Assembly (NCBI RefSeq): GCF_002119665.1
Contig: NZ_CP021111.1
Span: 2,170,001 to 2,234,000, forward strand
DNA from: Bordetella genomosp. 13
Lineage (GTDB): Bacteria > Pseudomonadota > Gammaproteobacteria > Burkholderiales > Burkholderiaceae_B
Direction of reading: 5' to 3'
Length of the DNA stretch: 64,000 nucleotides
The notes under the pieces are model-generated. The model saw only the letters and a program-made list of their open reading frames with translations, was not told where the DNA came from and did not search any database. Of this stretch, positions 46,297-59,506 are shown one piece after another (positions within the stretch are counted from its first letter, which is position 1; every line of letters starts with the position of its first letter). Both the position numbers and the translations under genes were made by a program.

Positions 46297-47064
46297 TCAT
46301 TGCGGCGCCTCGGGCCGGGCGCCCCGGCGGCACAGATCGTCGAACACGGGCACGGCCGCCAACACCAGCAACAGTGCCGCCAGCGGCAGCGTGGCCACGA
46401 AGCCAACCTGCGCAAAGCCCAATGCGCCGCTCACGCCGCCGGCGAAGAACAGCAGGATCAGCGCGCCCAGCATCCTGAGTTTCTCGCGGTTCGCACGCAC
46501 GAATGGCGTACGCTCGTCCGACGCTGCTGCATTCCAGTACAGCAGCTTGCCCAGTTCGATGCCCACGTCGGTGACCATTCCCGTGACGTGCGTGGTACGG
46601 ATCTCCGCCCGCGACACCTTGGTCACCATGGCGTTCTGCAAGCCCATGATGAAGCACAGCACCATCACGGTAACCGGCACGAACAGCCAGCGCGACTGCC
46701 CCAGATGACCGCCCAGCAGGCCAAAGCACACCAGCAGGATGGCCTCGAGCACGAGCGGCAGCGCGTATTCGCTGCGCAGGTGCGACCGCCGGGCGAGATT
46801 GATGATGACAGCGGACACGGCCGAGCCGGCCATGAATGACAGCAGCGCGCCCAGCCCCTGCAGGAACAGGCCGCTCCAGCCCAGTGCCGCGTAATCTGCC
46901 ATGCCGGACACGATGCCGGACATGTGCGAGGTGTACTGCTGCACCGCCAGGAACCCGCCGGCATTGGTGGCGCCCGCCACGAAAGTGAGGTAGCAAGCCA
47001 GTTGCCGATTGGCCTGTGGACTGCGGGCGTGGCCCGTCAATTGGCGCAGATAAGCGATCGGCAT
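46297..47064 (-). CDS. DUF1275 (YoaK-like) membrane protein
   Basis: 255 residues with about six helices. LTFVAGATNAGGFLAVQQYTSHMSGIVSG (about 27-55) and FIMGLQNAMVTKVSRAEIRTTHVTGMVTDVG (about 137-167) are the DUF1275 signatures. Possibly a transporter; unproven. Confidence 0.88.
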   Translation of the reverse strand: MPIAYLRQLTGHARSPQANRQLACYLTFVAGATNAGGFLAVQQYTSHMSGIVSGMADYAALGWSGLFLQGLGALLSFMAGSAVSAVIINLARRSHLRSEYALPLVLEAILLVCFGLLGGHLGQSRWLFVPVTVMVLCFIMGLQNAMVTKVSRAEIRTTHVTGMVTDVGIELGKLLYWNAAASDERTPFVRANREKLRMLGALILLFFAGGVSGALGFAQVGFVATLPLAALLLVLAAVPVFDDLCRRGARPEAPQ

Positions 47065-47119
47065 GGCGTCAGGAATACACCGGGTGCACCGATTCTACGC
47101 GCATCGCCCCCAGGTAGGG

Positions 47120-48676
47120 CTACTTCGAAAGCGTGGCCATCAGCAGATCGAGCGAATACGGCTTCTGCACCAGTTCGAACCCATGCGAGCCCTGCTCGGC
47201 CAGGATGTGGCTGTAGCCGCTCGTCAGGATGACGCGGATGGACGGCCATTGCGCGCGTATCCGCTGGGCCAGCTCGACGCCATTCATGCCGGGCATCACC
47301 ACGTCCGTGAACACGATGTCGAAGCCGCCCTGCTCCTCTTCGAGGGCACGCAGCGCCGCGGCCGCGTCCAGCACCCAGGCCGGCTCCTGCCCCATCTCGA
47401 TCAGCAGGTTCCTGACGAACGCGCCGACCGTCTCGTTGTCCTCGACCACCAGGATCTTGCGTCCCGGCAACTCGCGAGACGCCGCGCCGTGGATGGAGGC
47501 GGACGACTGCTCGAGGGTGTCGCGATCCGCCTTGGGCAGGTACAGCGTAAAGGTCGTGCCCTCTCCGACCGCGCTGGCCACGTCGACGTCGCCGCCGGAT
47601 TGCTTGACGAAGCCATAGACCTGGCTGAGCCCCAGGCCCGTACCCTTGTCCATGGCTTTCGTGGTGAAGAACGGTTCGAAGATGCGTTCGATGACGTCGG
47701 CCGGTATGCCCTCGCCGGTATCGCGCACGGACAGGGCCACGAAGACGCCCGGCGCCGCCGCGTGCCTGGACGTCGACGGCAGCCCGTCCACCAGGTCGAC
47801 GTCGAGATGCAGCTCGCCGCCCTTGGACATCGCGTGTTTGGCGTTGATGACAATGTTCAGCAGCGCCGCCTCGAACTGTCCGGGGTCGGCATGCACGACA
47901 CACGGCTGCCGCGACATCGTCGCCGACACCTTGATCAGCGCACCCACCGTGGTGCCGATCAACTGGCGCATGCCTTCGACACGCTCGCGCACGTCGAAGT
48001 ACTCGGGCGCCAGCGGCTGGCGGCGCGCGAATGCCAGCAGCTGCCGCGTCAGCAGGGCGGCGCGCTCGGCGGTCTCGATGATGGCGTTCAGGTAGCGCGT
48101 GCGCTTTTCGTCGGTGATAGTGGGACGCCGCAGCAGTTCGGCCGACGACCGGATCACCGTCAAGAGGTTGTTGAAATCGTGCGCGACGCCGCCCGTCAGC
48201 CGCCCGATGGCCTCGATCTTCTGCGCATGGTGCAGTTCGTCGCGAGCCTTCTGGACTTCCTCGGCGGCGCGCTTGCGCTCGGTGATGTCGCGCGTGACCT
48301 TGGCGAATCCGATCAGCTCGCCCGATTCGGTACGGATGGGATCGATGACGACGTGGGTCCAGAAACGCGACCCATCCTTGCGCACGCGCCACGCTTCGGC
48401 TTCGAAGCGGCCTTCGTTCGCCGCGATATCCAGCGCCTTGCGGGGCATGCCGGCGGCGCGGTCCTCGGGCGTGTAGAACAGCGAGAAATGGCGGCCGATG
48501 ACCTCGTTGGCCGTGTAGCCCTTGAACCGTTCGGCCCCTGAATTCCAGCTGCTGATATATCCATCCGCATCCAGCATGTAGATGGCGTAGTCTTTCACGG
48601 CCTCGACCAGCAGCTGAAAGCGCCGCTCTCCGGTGAGCAGTTCCGAGATGACGGGTCGGCGCTCGGGAAAGGTCAT
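47120..48676 (-). CDS. PAS sensor histidine kinase with C-terminal receiver
   Basis: 518 residues, no membrane helix: a cytoplasmic sensor. PAS domain at about 20-135 (YMLDADGYISSWNSGAERF, RKDGSRFWTHVVIDPI), HisKA with H166 in GGVAHDFNNLL, HATPase with NIVINAKHAM, DTGEGIP and GTGLGLSQV, then a receiver domain with D458 in FTDVVMPGMNG. Lacks an output domain, so it must pass phosphate to another protein. No partner gene adjoins. The PAS ligand (for example heme or flavin) cannot be read from sequence. Confidence 0.92.
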   Translation of the reverse strand: MTFPERRPVISELLTGERRFQLLVEAVKDYAIYMLDADGYISSWNSGAERFKGYTANEVIGRHFSLFYTPEDRAAGMPRKALDIAANEGRFEAEAWRVRKDGSRFWTHVVIDPIRTESGELIGFAKVTRDITERKRAAEEVQKARDELHHAQKIEAIGRLTGGVAHDFNNLLTVIRSSAELLRRPTITDEKRTRYLNAIIETAERAALLTRQLLAFARRQPLAPEYFDVRERVEGMRQLIGTTVGALIKVSATMSRQPCVVHADPGQFEAALLNIVINAKHAMSKGGELHLDVDLVDGLPSTSRHAAAPGVFVALSVRDTGEGIPADVIERIFEPFFTTKAMDKGTGLGLSQVYGFVKQSGGDVDVASAVGEGTTFTLYLPKADRDTLEQSSASIHGAASRELPGRKILVVEDNETVGAFVRNLLIEMGQEPAWVLDAAAALRALEEEQGGFDIVFTDVVMPGMNGVELAQRIRAQWPSIRVILTSGYSHILAEQGSHGFELVQKPYSLDLLMATLSK

Positions 48677-48933
48677 GGCGGGAGGTTCTCCAGATTGTCT
48701 TGGCGGCCGGCGCTGGGCCGCGGCGTGCGCGTATCGCGCGGAGGCCCTGCCGCCAGGCGGAACGGATTCAAGGGATTATGCACCACTGAGCGGCAACAAG
48801 ACGTCGCGTGCACAACTCGGGCCCTGCGAATGGCGCAGGAATACGACGGATTCGTAACAAAGCGGCGCACTAGGCCAGCACTTTGTGTACCTGTGCGGCA
48901 CGCTGGCCTGGATTGCGCGCTCGCCCCTCGTGC

Positions 48934-49890
48934 TCAATCGACTTGCGCACCGGAAGCCTTCACCGCCTCGCCCCATTTCTTGACTTCGCCCTGCACGAAG
49001 CTAGCCGTGGCAGCGGGCGTCATGATCATCGGTTCGGCGCCGCGTTCGCGCAGGTAGGCCTGCATGGCAGGCGTGGCGAGCAGAGCGCCGATGCGGACGT
49101 TGAGCAGCGAAATCACCGACTTCGGCGTACCCTGCGGCGCCAGCACAACCGCCCAGCCGATGGCTTCGAAGCCGGGATAACCGGACTCGGCCACGGTAGG
49201 CACGTCGGGCATCTGGGGCAGCCGTTCGGCCGTGGTGACGGCCAGGGGAATGGCCTTGCCGCTTTGCACGTGCGGCATGGCCGCGGTGACCGAGTCCACC
49301 ATCAGAGGCACCTGGTTGCCCAGGAAATCCGCCTGTGCCGGACCGCTGCCCTTGTACGGGATGTGCCGGATGTCGAGATCGGCGGCGGCCTTGAACATCT
49401 CGGCCGACAGGTGCTGGGTGCCGCCGACCCCGGCGCTGGCGTAGGCCAGCTCGCCGGGTTGCGCGCGCGCCGTGTTCACCAGCTCGCCCATCGTCTTGAT
49501 GCCCGACTTGGGATTGGCCAGGAACACCAGCGGCACCGAGAACATGCCGGATACCGGATCGTAGTCATCGGACAGGCTGTAGTCGAGTTTCTTGTACAGC
49601 GTCTGGTTGACGGCCGCAGCGCTGCCGGCCACGACCAGCGTATAGCCGTCCGCGGGCGAACGTGCCGCCTGCGTCATGCCGATGTTGCTGCCGGCGCCGG
49701 CGCGATTGTCGACGATGATGGGTTGCTTCAGGTCGGCGCCCAGGCGTTCGGCCAGCGCGCGCGCGAAGATGTCGGTGGCCTGCCCGGGCGGGAAAGGCAC
49801 GATCAGCCGGATGGGGCGTTCGGGATAATCGGCATGGGCGGCGAAACCGGCCGCGGCCAGCGCGATGCCGGCGATCAGGTGCTTGAACAT
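48934..49890 (-). CDS. Bug-family (TctC) periplasmic solute-binding receptor
   Basis: 318 residues: signal peptide [20 protein letters not shown], then [47 protein letters not shown]-type [10 protein letters not shown] and the Bug C-terminal [17 protein letters not shown]. These receptors are greatly expanded in Bordetella and bind carboxylates or small amides. Orphan here: no TctA/TctB. Confidence 0.95.
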   Translation of the reverse strand: MFKHLIAGIALAAAGFAAHADYPERPIRLIVPFPPGQATDIFARALAERLGADLKQPIIVDNRAGAGSNIGMTQAARSPADGYTLVVAGSAAAVNQTLYKKLDYSLSDDYDPVSGMFSVPLVFLANPKSGIKTMGELVNTARAQPGELAYASAGVGGTQHLSAEMFKAAADLDIRHIPYKGSGPAQADFLGNQVPLMVDSVTAAMPHVQSGKAIPLAVTTAERLPQMPDVPTVAESGYPGFEAIGWAVVLAPQGTPKSVISLLNVRIGALLATPAMQAYLRERGAEPMIMTPAATASFVQGEVKKWGEAVKASGAQVD

Positions 49891-50014
49891 GGCGGAACTC
49901 TTGCTGAAACGAGCCGCCATTGTAGAAGATCGCCCGCGGAGGAGGCGCCATGGCCGCCATGCATGTGCGCGCGTCACGCGTTCGCGGGCCTTTCACGGCC
50001 CGCGATCGGCGCCT

Positions 50015-50257
50015 TCATTCCACCTTGAGCCGATACTCCGCCTGCGCATCGCGCACCACGCGGCGCACCACTTCTTCGTAGATGCTGTCGCCGTCGTAGC
50101 GCGGAATGTCCCAGTTGGGGCCAGCCCCGGCGTCCTCGATCAGCAGCGGCGGCGGAATCACCACCTCGGCACTGCCCATCGACCGGGTCATGCGGTTCAC
50201 CGCCTGCTGCACCGCCTGCTGGATCTCTTCGGCGGATGCATCTTTTTTCTGCGTCAT
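50015..50257 (-). CDS. Hypothetical small protein
   Basis: 80 residues, ATG with AGGAGA upstream. Charged and helical at both ends (MTQKKDASAEEIQQAVQQAV, SIYEEVVRRVVRDAQAEYRL) with a Pro-rich centre (VVIPPPLLIEDAGAGPNWDIP). No export signal. Not recognised. Confidence 0.68.
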   Translation of the reverse strand: MTQKKDASAEEIQQAVQQAVNRMTRSMGSAEVVIPPPLLIEDAGAGPNWDIPRYDGDSIYEEVVRRVVRDAQAEYRLKVE

Positions 50258-50374
50258 GCCAGTCTCCTGTTCAACGTCGTATGACCATGGTAGGTCAATA
50301 CCGCTCGTCCACAGGTCACCATCCATGACCGATGTGAGCAACGATGAGCGTCGAGCGCGGGCTCCGGCGGCATG

Positions 50375-50410
50375 AAAAAGGGCCGGCGGGCATATGCCCG
50401 CCGGCCCTTT
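50375..50410 (-). terminator. Terminator behind tRNA and rpoD
   Basis: Perfect 15-bp stem (50377-50391 with 50396-50410), loop ATAT; on the minus strand it ends in TTTTTC. Located 8 bp behind the tRNA, so it closes the whole rpsU-dnaG-rpoD-tRNA run. Confidence 0.92.
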
Positions 50411-50418
50411 CCGCGTCT

Positions 50419-50497
<79 letters not shown>

Positions 50498-50504
50498 TGA
50501 AAAC

Positions 50505-52772
<2,268 letters not shown>

Positions 52773-53548
52773 CGCAACCCATATAGGGAGGCTGATTCAC
52801 GTGCACGTCGCTGCGCGAGCCCCTCGCGCAACGTCCAGGCACGGGTAAAACCGGCAGTTCCGGCTGGAATCGCGCGACCGCGTTGGGCGCGGCACGGCTC
52901 GGAGAGCCTAGCCCTGCCTTCTCCGGCCCGCTGGGGCACGAAGGCATGTGGCATCGCAATTCCGTTCGAGGCGTCCGACCGGGCAGCGGGGGAAGTTGTC
53001 GTGCCTGTAACAGGCTGGCCAGCTTGCCGGATCATCCGCGCATCGCTGTTCGACGCAATACAACTTCCTGCCTCGCCGCCGGCAGCCGGTACGGATCGAA
53101 CCGCCTGACTTGCCGTCTGGCATACTGCATTACTGACAATTCTGGTAATAAATACCTACCGCATACAAACTTTGCCGGAAACCCAGCGGCCCGCCTAGTG
53201 GCGCGAGCAACTGAAGGCAACTACCGGTAACAGCTCCGCGCCAGGCTTCGTGCGCATGCCAGCAAAACTGGCACCTGGCTATATAACGGCCTACGGCGGC
53301 GCCATCGTAGGCCCGGCCCGCCCCGCGGTGTTCCCTCGGTCTCTTCCGGGTTCTCCCCGTCATTCCGTAGTCGGCCGGCACGTAGTGGGCTGGCACATGA
53401 TCGGCTGGCACGTAGTTGGCTGCACGTAATCGGCTGCACGTAATCGACTGCAGTTCGACGTCGGTTCCGGTCCTGCTTGCACAATCGCAACGCCTATGGC
53501 ACCCGTGCGGCAAGCACCCTTGAACGAAAACCCTAAATATTACCGCAA
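52773..53548. other. Gap between dnaG and rpoD
   Basis: 776 bp without a credible gene; the open frames present are antisense or Arg/Pro-rich with no family match. Holds the degenerate tandem repeat at 53371-53458 and an AT-rich stretch near 53125-53170 that could hold an rpoD promoter. In many relatives this gap is short. Confidence 0.6.
53371..53458 (-). repeat. Degenerate 14-15 bp tandem repeat
   Basis: Six head-to-tail units on the plus strand, e.g. TCGGCCGGCACGTAG, TGGGCTGGCACATGA, TCGGCTGGCACGTAG, then two 14-bp units TTGGCTGCACGTAA and TCGGCTGCACGTAA and a decayed one. Units start at 53371, 53386, 53401, 53416, 53430 and 53444. Confidence 0.85.
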
Positions 53549-55654
53549 TTAGCACGTCCCCGCATTTTTTAAGACCAGCAATCGTGCCGACAGTTCCTGG
53601 TACCGGCGGAGCGCCTCCTCGGAACCGAGGCCCTGCCTGGCCAGCGCCGCGATCTCGCCCTGGACGGTGCCGTACTCGATGCGACGCAGGGCGTCGTTCC
53701 ATTCGACCTGCGGTTCGGGCAGGTCTTCCTGGGCCAGGATCTCGGCGCGTAGCCCCTTCAGCGCCACGTACAGGTCGGAATCGGCGTCGGCCGCCTCGAG
53801 CAGCGCTCCTACATGGCGAGCGCCGCTGGACTGCGCCAGCATGATGAGGTCCCTGACCAATCCCAGATGGGGGTCGCGGTCGATGACTTCAAGCTGTTGG
53901 TCACCCATTCCGTCGACCAGTTCCGGATGGGCCAGCAGCAGGCACAGGAGCTTGCGCGCCAGCGAGGGCATGGTGCGCCGCCCCTCGAAACCGCGCTCGC
54001 CCTCGTCGCGACGACCTTTCCAGTCGCCTTTGCCTTTGCCCTTCCAGTCGCCCTTGCCTTTCCAATCGCCCTTGCCCTTCCACTCGTTCTTGGCGCCGCG
54101 CCCTTGCCGACCGCCGGGTTCGCCGTGCTGCTGCGAGTCGCCGCCGTAGGGATCCATGTCGACATAAGGCTCGACGTCGTAGTCGGGCTGATAGCCGTCG
54201 GGCGCGAAATGGCCGTCGTGCTCCCACGACGGCGGCCCCTCTTCGCCAGCGTAGCTGTCGCGAGCGCCGCCGCCGTCGCCGACAGCCGCTTTGCGAACGG
54301 CGGGAGCCTGCGCGGGCGGTTCGGCGCCCATCGCATTTCCGGCCAGAGGCCCGCGCGACTTCTGCTGGCGGGCCAGCACCTGCGCCATTTCCTCGGGCGT
54401 CAGCATCACCTGACGCGCCAGCTCGCGCTCGATCTGCAGTCTCAGGGCGCATTCGGGTATGGTCGCCAACAGGGGACCGGCCTCGTGCAGGCAACTGGCG
54501 CGCCCCTCGGCCTCGCCCAGGTTGTGCCGTGAGGCCAGTTCGTCGAGCAGGAAACGCGACAGGGCCGCCGCCTCGCCCAAGCTGGCGCGAAAGGCATCGC
54601 CGCCGAATTCGCGCACGTAGGAATCCGGATCGTGCTCGGCCGGCAGAAACAGGAAGCGGATGCTGATGTCGTCGCGCAGGACCGGCAGGCACGCCTGCAA
54701 GGCGCGCCAGGCCGCGCGCCGGCCCGCCTTGTCGCCGTCGAAGCTGAAGACGACCTTGTCGCTGGCGCGCAGCAGTTTCTTCACGTGCTCGGGCGTGGTG
54801 GCCGTGCCCAGCGTGGCCACCGCGTTGGCAATGCCCAGCTGCGCCAGTCCGACCACATCCATGTAGCCTTCCACCACGATCACCACGCCCTCCTGGCGGA
54901 TGGCCTGGCGGGCCTCCCACATGCCGTAGAGCTCCTGCCCCTTGGAGAAGACCGGCGTCTCGGGCGAGTTCAGGTATTTGGGCTCGCCCTTGCCGATTAC
55001 CCGGCCGCCGAATCCGACCAGGCTGCCGCGCGCATTGCGGATCGGGAACATGACCCGTTCGCGAAAGCGGTCATAGCGGCGGCCATCGTCGGACTCGATG
55101 ACCAGCCCGGCTTCCACCAGAGTGGGATCGTCGTAGTTGTCGAAGACCTTGGCCAGGCCGTGACGGTCGGTGCCGGACCAGCCCAGCCCGAAATGCGCGG
55201 CGATCGCGCCGGTGAGGCCACGCTGCTTCAGGTAGGCAATAGCCTGCGGCGATGCGCGCAGCTGGCGCAGGTAGTGCGCCTGCGCCGCATCCAGCACCTG
55301 GGTATGGCGGGAGACCTCGGCCTTGCGGCGGGCCGATTCGGCCTGCAGGCGAGGACTGCGAGGTTCTTCGGGAACCGTCATGCCCACCGAGCCGGCCAGC
55401 GTACGAACCGCTTCGGGAAAGCTGGCGCCGGTGTGTTCCATCAGGAACGTGATGGCGCTGCCATGGGCTCCGCAGCCGAAGCAGTGATAGAACTGCTTCG
55501 TGGGGCTGACGGTGAAGGAAGGGCTTTTCTCGTTATGAAACGGACACAGGCCAAGCAGATTGGCCCCGCCCTTGCGCAACTGCACATATCGCCCTACGAC
55601 GTCCGCGACGTCGACCCGGGCGAGCAGATCCTGAATGAATGATTCCGGGATCAA
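53549..55654 (-). CDS. dnaG: DNA primase
   Basis: 701 residues. CHC2-type zinc finger (C37, H40, C58, C61), catalytic core with TOPRIM motifs VEGYMD (261-266) and FSFDGDKAG (303-311), C-terminal helicase-binding domain from about 562 (SLARKLLCLLLAHPELV). Between them is a long low-complexity linker (about 436-560) with a GKGDWK repeat at 523-548, making the protein larger than the usual ~600-650. Middle gene of the rpsU-dnaG-rpoD block. Confidence 0.97.
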   Translation of the reverse strand: MIPESFIQDLLARVDVADVVGRYVQLRKGGANLLGLCPFHNEKSPSFTVSPTKQFYHCFGCGAHGSAITFLMEHTGASFPEAVRTLAGSVGMTVPEEPRSPRLQAESARRKAEVSRHTQVLDAAQAHYLRQLRASPQAIAYLKQRGLTGAIAAHFGLGWSGTDRHGLAKVFDNYDDPTLVEAGLVIESDDGRRYDRFRERVMFPIRNARGSLVGFGGRVIGKGEPKYLNSPETPVFSKGQELYGMWEARQAIRQEGVVIVVEGYMDVVGLAQLGIANAVATLGTATTPEHVKKLLRASDKVVFSFDGDKAGRRAAWRALQACLPVLRDDISIRFLFLPAEHDPDSYVREFGGDAFRASLGEAAALSRFLLDELASRHNLGEAEGRASCLHEAGPLLATIPECALRLQIERELARQVMLTPEEMAQVLARQQKSRGPLAGNAMGAEPPAQAPAVRKAAVGDGGGARDSYAGEEGPPSWEHDGHFAPDGYQPDYDVEPYVDMDPYGGDSQQHGEPGGRQGRGAKNEWKGKGDWKGKGDWKGKGKGDWKGRRDEGERGFEGRRTMPSLARKLLCLLLAHPELVDGMGDQQLEVIDRDPHLGLVRDLIMLAQSSGARHVGALLEAADADSDLYVALKGLRAEILAQEDLPEPQVEWNDALRRIEYGTVQGEIAALARQGLGSEEALRRYQELSARLLVLKNAGTC

Positions 55655-55703
55655 TAAATTCTGGGATCAGAGAGGCTGCCGCGAGCAACCGACCCGGATG
55701 GGA

Positions 55704-55916
55704 TCAGTACAGGCGCGGAGGCAGTTGCTGGCTACGAATCCGCTTGTAGTGGCGCTTGACGGCGGCGGCGTGCTTGCGCTTGCGCTCGGCCGTGGGCTTT
55801 TCGTAGAACTCGCGCGAACGCAGTTCGGTGAGCAACCCGGTCTTTTCGATGGTGCGCTTGAAGCGACGCAGAGCGGCTTCGAACGGTTCGTTTTCCTTCA
55901 GTCGAACGATAGGCAT
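55704..55916 (-). CDS. rpsU: 30S ribosomal protein S21
   Basis: 70 residues, [22 protein letters not shown] and Lys/Arg-rich C-terminus ([25 protein letters not shown]), full S21. First gene of the macromolecular synthesis block, 49 bp before dnaG. No clear Shine-Dalgarno is visible, as expected if S21 limits its own translation. Confidence 0.97.
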   Translation of the reverse strand: MPIVRLKENEPFEAALRRFKRTIEKTGLLTELRSREFYEKPTAERKRKHAAAVKRHYKRIRSQQLPPRLY

Positions 55917-56019
55917 AGAGGTGGTTGGCCTGCTGTTGAAAGGTAAAAAGTTCGTGCCCGTCCAGAGCCGCTCGCTGCGCACTGCTTGTACACATACAAT
56001 GCACATGCTCATACACGCG

Positions 56020-56051
56020 TTATGCACACGGTTTGCACATAGTTATGCACA
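56020..56051 (+). promoter_or_regulatory. Pair of DnaA-box-like sites upstream of rpsU
   Basis: TTATGCACA at 56020-56028 and again at 56043-56051, both perfect to TTATNCACA and in the same orientation, 23 bp apart; TTTGCACAT lies between. The rest of the 302-bp rpsU/phosphoribosyltransferase gap shows no gene; a weak dyad at 56119-56161 may end the upstream transcript. Confidence 0.55.
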
Positions 56052-56218
56052 CCCATGCGCGCGGCCAGCCCGACAGGCAAAAAAAGGGGCTATGACGCAA
56101 AAATCCCGATACAAGATCGGTGGTAACCCGGGAGTTTAGCACGCGTGCCGGGAAAACCACCAGTCTTTTCATCAAGCACAGCGACAGACGTGTCGCCGGC
56201 GTGGCGGGGCCGGAACAA

Positions 56219-56758
56219 TCAGTCGGCCGAGCCCTTGCGGATCCAGGCCTCGAGCTGGTGAGGCCGCAGGCTGTCGTAGTCTTCGAAGGGCTGGTGGATC
56301 CAGGGATTGGTGGGCAGCTTGTCGACGTAATAATCGGGCGTGGCCTGCGAATGCCCTTTCCACCACAGCACGGCGCTGCGCAGTTCGGTGATAGCCGGAA
56401 ACTGCTTCTGCAGGTGCTCGCGAACCCGATTGAAGGTCAGCCCGGTGTCGACCATGTCGTCGACCAGCAGCACCCTGCCCTGCGGCGCGCCGCGCGTGAT
56501 GGTGATGAACTGCGCGATGTCCAGCGCGCCCTGCTTGGTGCCGGCCGCCTCGCGATAGCTGCTGGTGGCCAGGATGCCCAGCGGCACGTCGAAGATGCGC
56601 GACAGCACGTCGCCCACCCTGACCCCGCCGCGCGCCAGGCACAGGATCACGTCGAATTTCCAGCCGGACTGGTACACCTGCAGGCCCAGGCGCTCGATCA
56701 GGCGGTGATACTCGTCCCAGGAGATCCACAGGTCACGGTCGGTACTGCCTGGCTGCAT
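56219..56758 (-). CDS. Purine phosphoribosyltransferase (Gpt/Hpt-like)
   Basis: 179 residues. PRPP-binding motif RVLLVDDMVDTGLT (95-108), an upstream ARGG (42-45) and the C-terminal WWKGH. Best fit is the hypoxanthine/xanthine-guanine phosphoribosyltransferase group used in purine salvage. Its place 13 bp behind purA supports a purine role. Exact base specificity not set. Confidence 0.88.
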   Translation of the reverse strand: MQPGSTDRDLWISWDEYHRLIERLGLQVYQSGWKFDVILCLARGGVRVGDVLSRIFDVPLGILATSSYREAAGTKQGALDIAQFITITRGAPQGRVLLVDDMVDTGLTFNRVREHLQKQFPAITELRSAVLWWKGHSQATPDYYVDKLPTNPWIHQPFEDYDSLRPHQLEAWIRKGSAD

Positions 56759-56771
56759 CTTCTATGGCTCC

Positions 56772-58142
<1,371 letters not shown>

Positions 58143-58150
58143 TCATCAAA

Positions 58151-59308
58151 TCAAAGCGTCCTGACGGTCCAGGCGCCATCCTGCAGCACCAGTTCGCGAT
58201 CGCAGACGAATTCATCCTGGCCATGTTCGTGGCCAGGCAGCACCTGCACCACCACCTCGCCGGCGCCGCGCAGGCTGCGCACTGCTTCGGCCAAGGCCGG
58301 ATCATGATTCCAGGGAGCCCGCACCGCGGGCGCACGCTCGGCGGGCGGCAGCCCGGCGGCCAGCTTGCGCAGGTCCAGGCTGAAACCGGTGGCCGGACGC
58401 GCCCGCCCGAAGGCATGGCTGACGTTGTCGTAGCGGCCGCCACGCACCAGCGCGTCGTGCCAGCCTTCGGCGTACAGCGCGAACGTAACGCCCGAGTGGT
58501 AGGCATAGCCGCCCACGTCGGCCAGGTCGATGCTGACCGCCACCTGGGGCAGCGCGTCGAGCAGCGTCTGCAGCGCGTCGAGCGCGGCGGCGATGCCAGG
58601 CAGCGGCGGCAGGACGCCGCGCGCCTGCGCCAGCACCTCGGGTCCGCCGTACAGGTCGGTGAGCGCGCGCAGCGCCGCCAGCGTCTGAGGGCCCAGCGGC
58701 GCGGCGCCCTGTCCCAGCTCGAGCAGCCCGGGAGCGTCTTTCTCGCGCAGCAGCATGATGATGGCGTCGGTGTTGGCCGACGCGACCGGATCGGACTGCA
58801 AGATGGCGTGCAGCACGCCCGGATGGCACAGGTCGAGCCGTGGCTGCCGCACACCGGCGATCTCGAGGGTCTCGAGCACCAGGCGCAGGATCTCGAGGTC
58901 GGCCTCGACCCCCGCATGGCCGTAGATCTCGGCGCCGATCTGCAGCAGTTCGCGGCTGGACAGCAGGTCGGCGGGACGGGCGTGCAGCACGTTGCCGCAA
59001 TAGCAGAGGCGCGTGATGCCGGCACGGTTGAGCAGGTGCGCGTCGATGCGCGTGACCTGCGGCGTCATGTCGGCGCGCACGCCCAGCGTACGCCCCGACA
59101 GCTGGTCCACCAGCTTGCAGGTGCGCAGCGTGAGGTCGCTGCCCGTGCCGGACAGCAACGAATCGATGTACTCCACCAGGGGCGGCGCGACCAGTTCGAA
59201 GCCGTACGTGCGATACAGATCGAGCAGTTTGCGCCGCAGCTCTTCGATGCGCCGGGCTTCGGCCGGCAGGACATCGGCAAAGCCTTCGGGCAGCAACCAG
59301 TTACCCAT
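58151..59308 (-). CDS. hisZ: ATP phosphoribosyltransferase regulatory subunit
   Basis: Histidyl-tRNA synthetase-like protein that pairs with the short HisG. 385 residues: [19 protein letters not shown], class II motif 2-like [11 protein letters not shown], and [25 protein letters not shown] late. It lacks the anticodon domain of true HisRS. Start ATG at 59308 (MGNWLLPEG) is the family start; 83 bp before purA. Confidence 0.95.
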   Translation of the reverse strand: MGNWLLPEGFADVLPAEARRIEELRRKLLDLYRTYGFELVAPPLVEYIDSLLSGTGSDLTLRTCKLVDQLSGRTLGVRADMTPQVTRIDAHLLNRAGITRLCYCGNVLHARPADLLSSRELLQIGAEIYGHAGVEADLEILRLVLETLEIAGVRQPRLDLCHPGVLHAILQSDPVASANTDAIIMLLREKDAPGLLELGQGAAPLGPQTLAALRALTDLYGGPEVLAQARGVLPPLPGIAAALDALQTLLDALPQVAVSIDLADVGGYAYHSGVTFALYAEGWHDALVRGGRYDNVSHAFGRARPATGFSLDLRKLAAGLPPAERAPAVRAPWNHDPALAEAVRSLRGAGEVVVQVLPGHEHGQDEFVCDRELVLQDGAWTVRTL

Positions 59309-59352
59309 GAAAAATGATCCGGATGACACCCGCGCGCCGCGCGGGGCGTTGC

Positions 59353-59395
59353 CAAAACAAAAACGGCTGAGAGGGCGTAAGCCCCGCTCAGCCGT
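59353..59395 (-). terminator. Terminator behind hflC
   Basis: ACGGCTGAG/CTCAGCCGT, perfect 9 bp (59363-59371 with 59387-59395), with an inner GGGC/GCCC; on the minus strand followed by TTTTTGTTTT. Separates hflC from hisZ, so hisZ-purA may start from a promoter of its own near here. Confidence 0.88.
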
Positions 59396-59506
59396 ATGCG
59401 GAATGTTTTCTAGCTTACGCGGCATTATACATGCATCGCGCGAAGGCATGACCGGCGGGGCGCGTGGCCCCGCGCGGCGCGGCCCGGCAAACCGGACCGG
59501 TGCTGC

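Noticed and set aside
48677..48933. Frames between the PAS kinase and the Bug receptor
   Set aside because: Short, antisense or Arg-rich; no start signals.
53371..53458. CRISPR array
   Set aside because: Units are head-to-tail with no spacers and no cas genes nearby.
53130..53702. 190-codon minus-strand frame with peptide repeats (YVPADHVPAHYVPADY)
   Set aside because: Overlaps the dnaG 3' end; the peptide repeats come from the DNA tandem repeat; rest has no protein-like composition.
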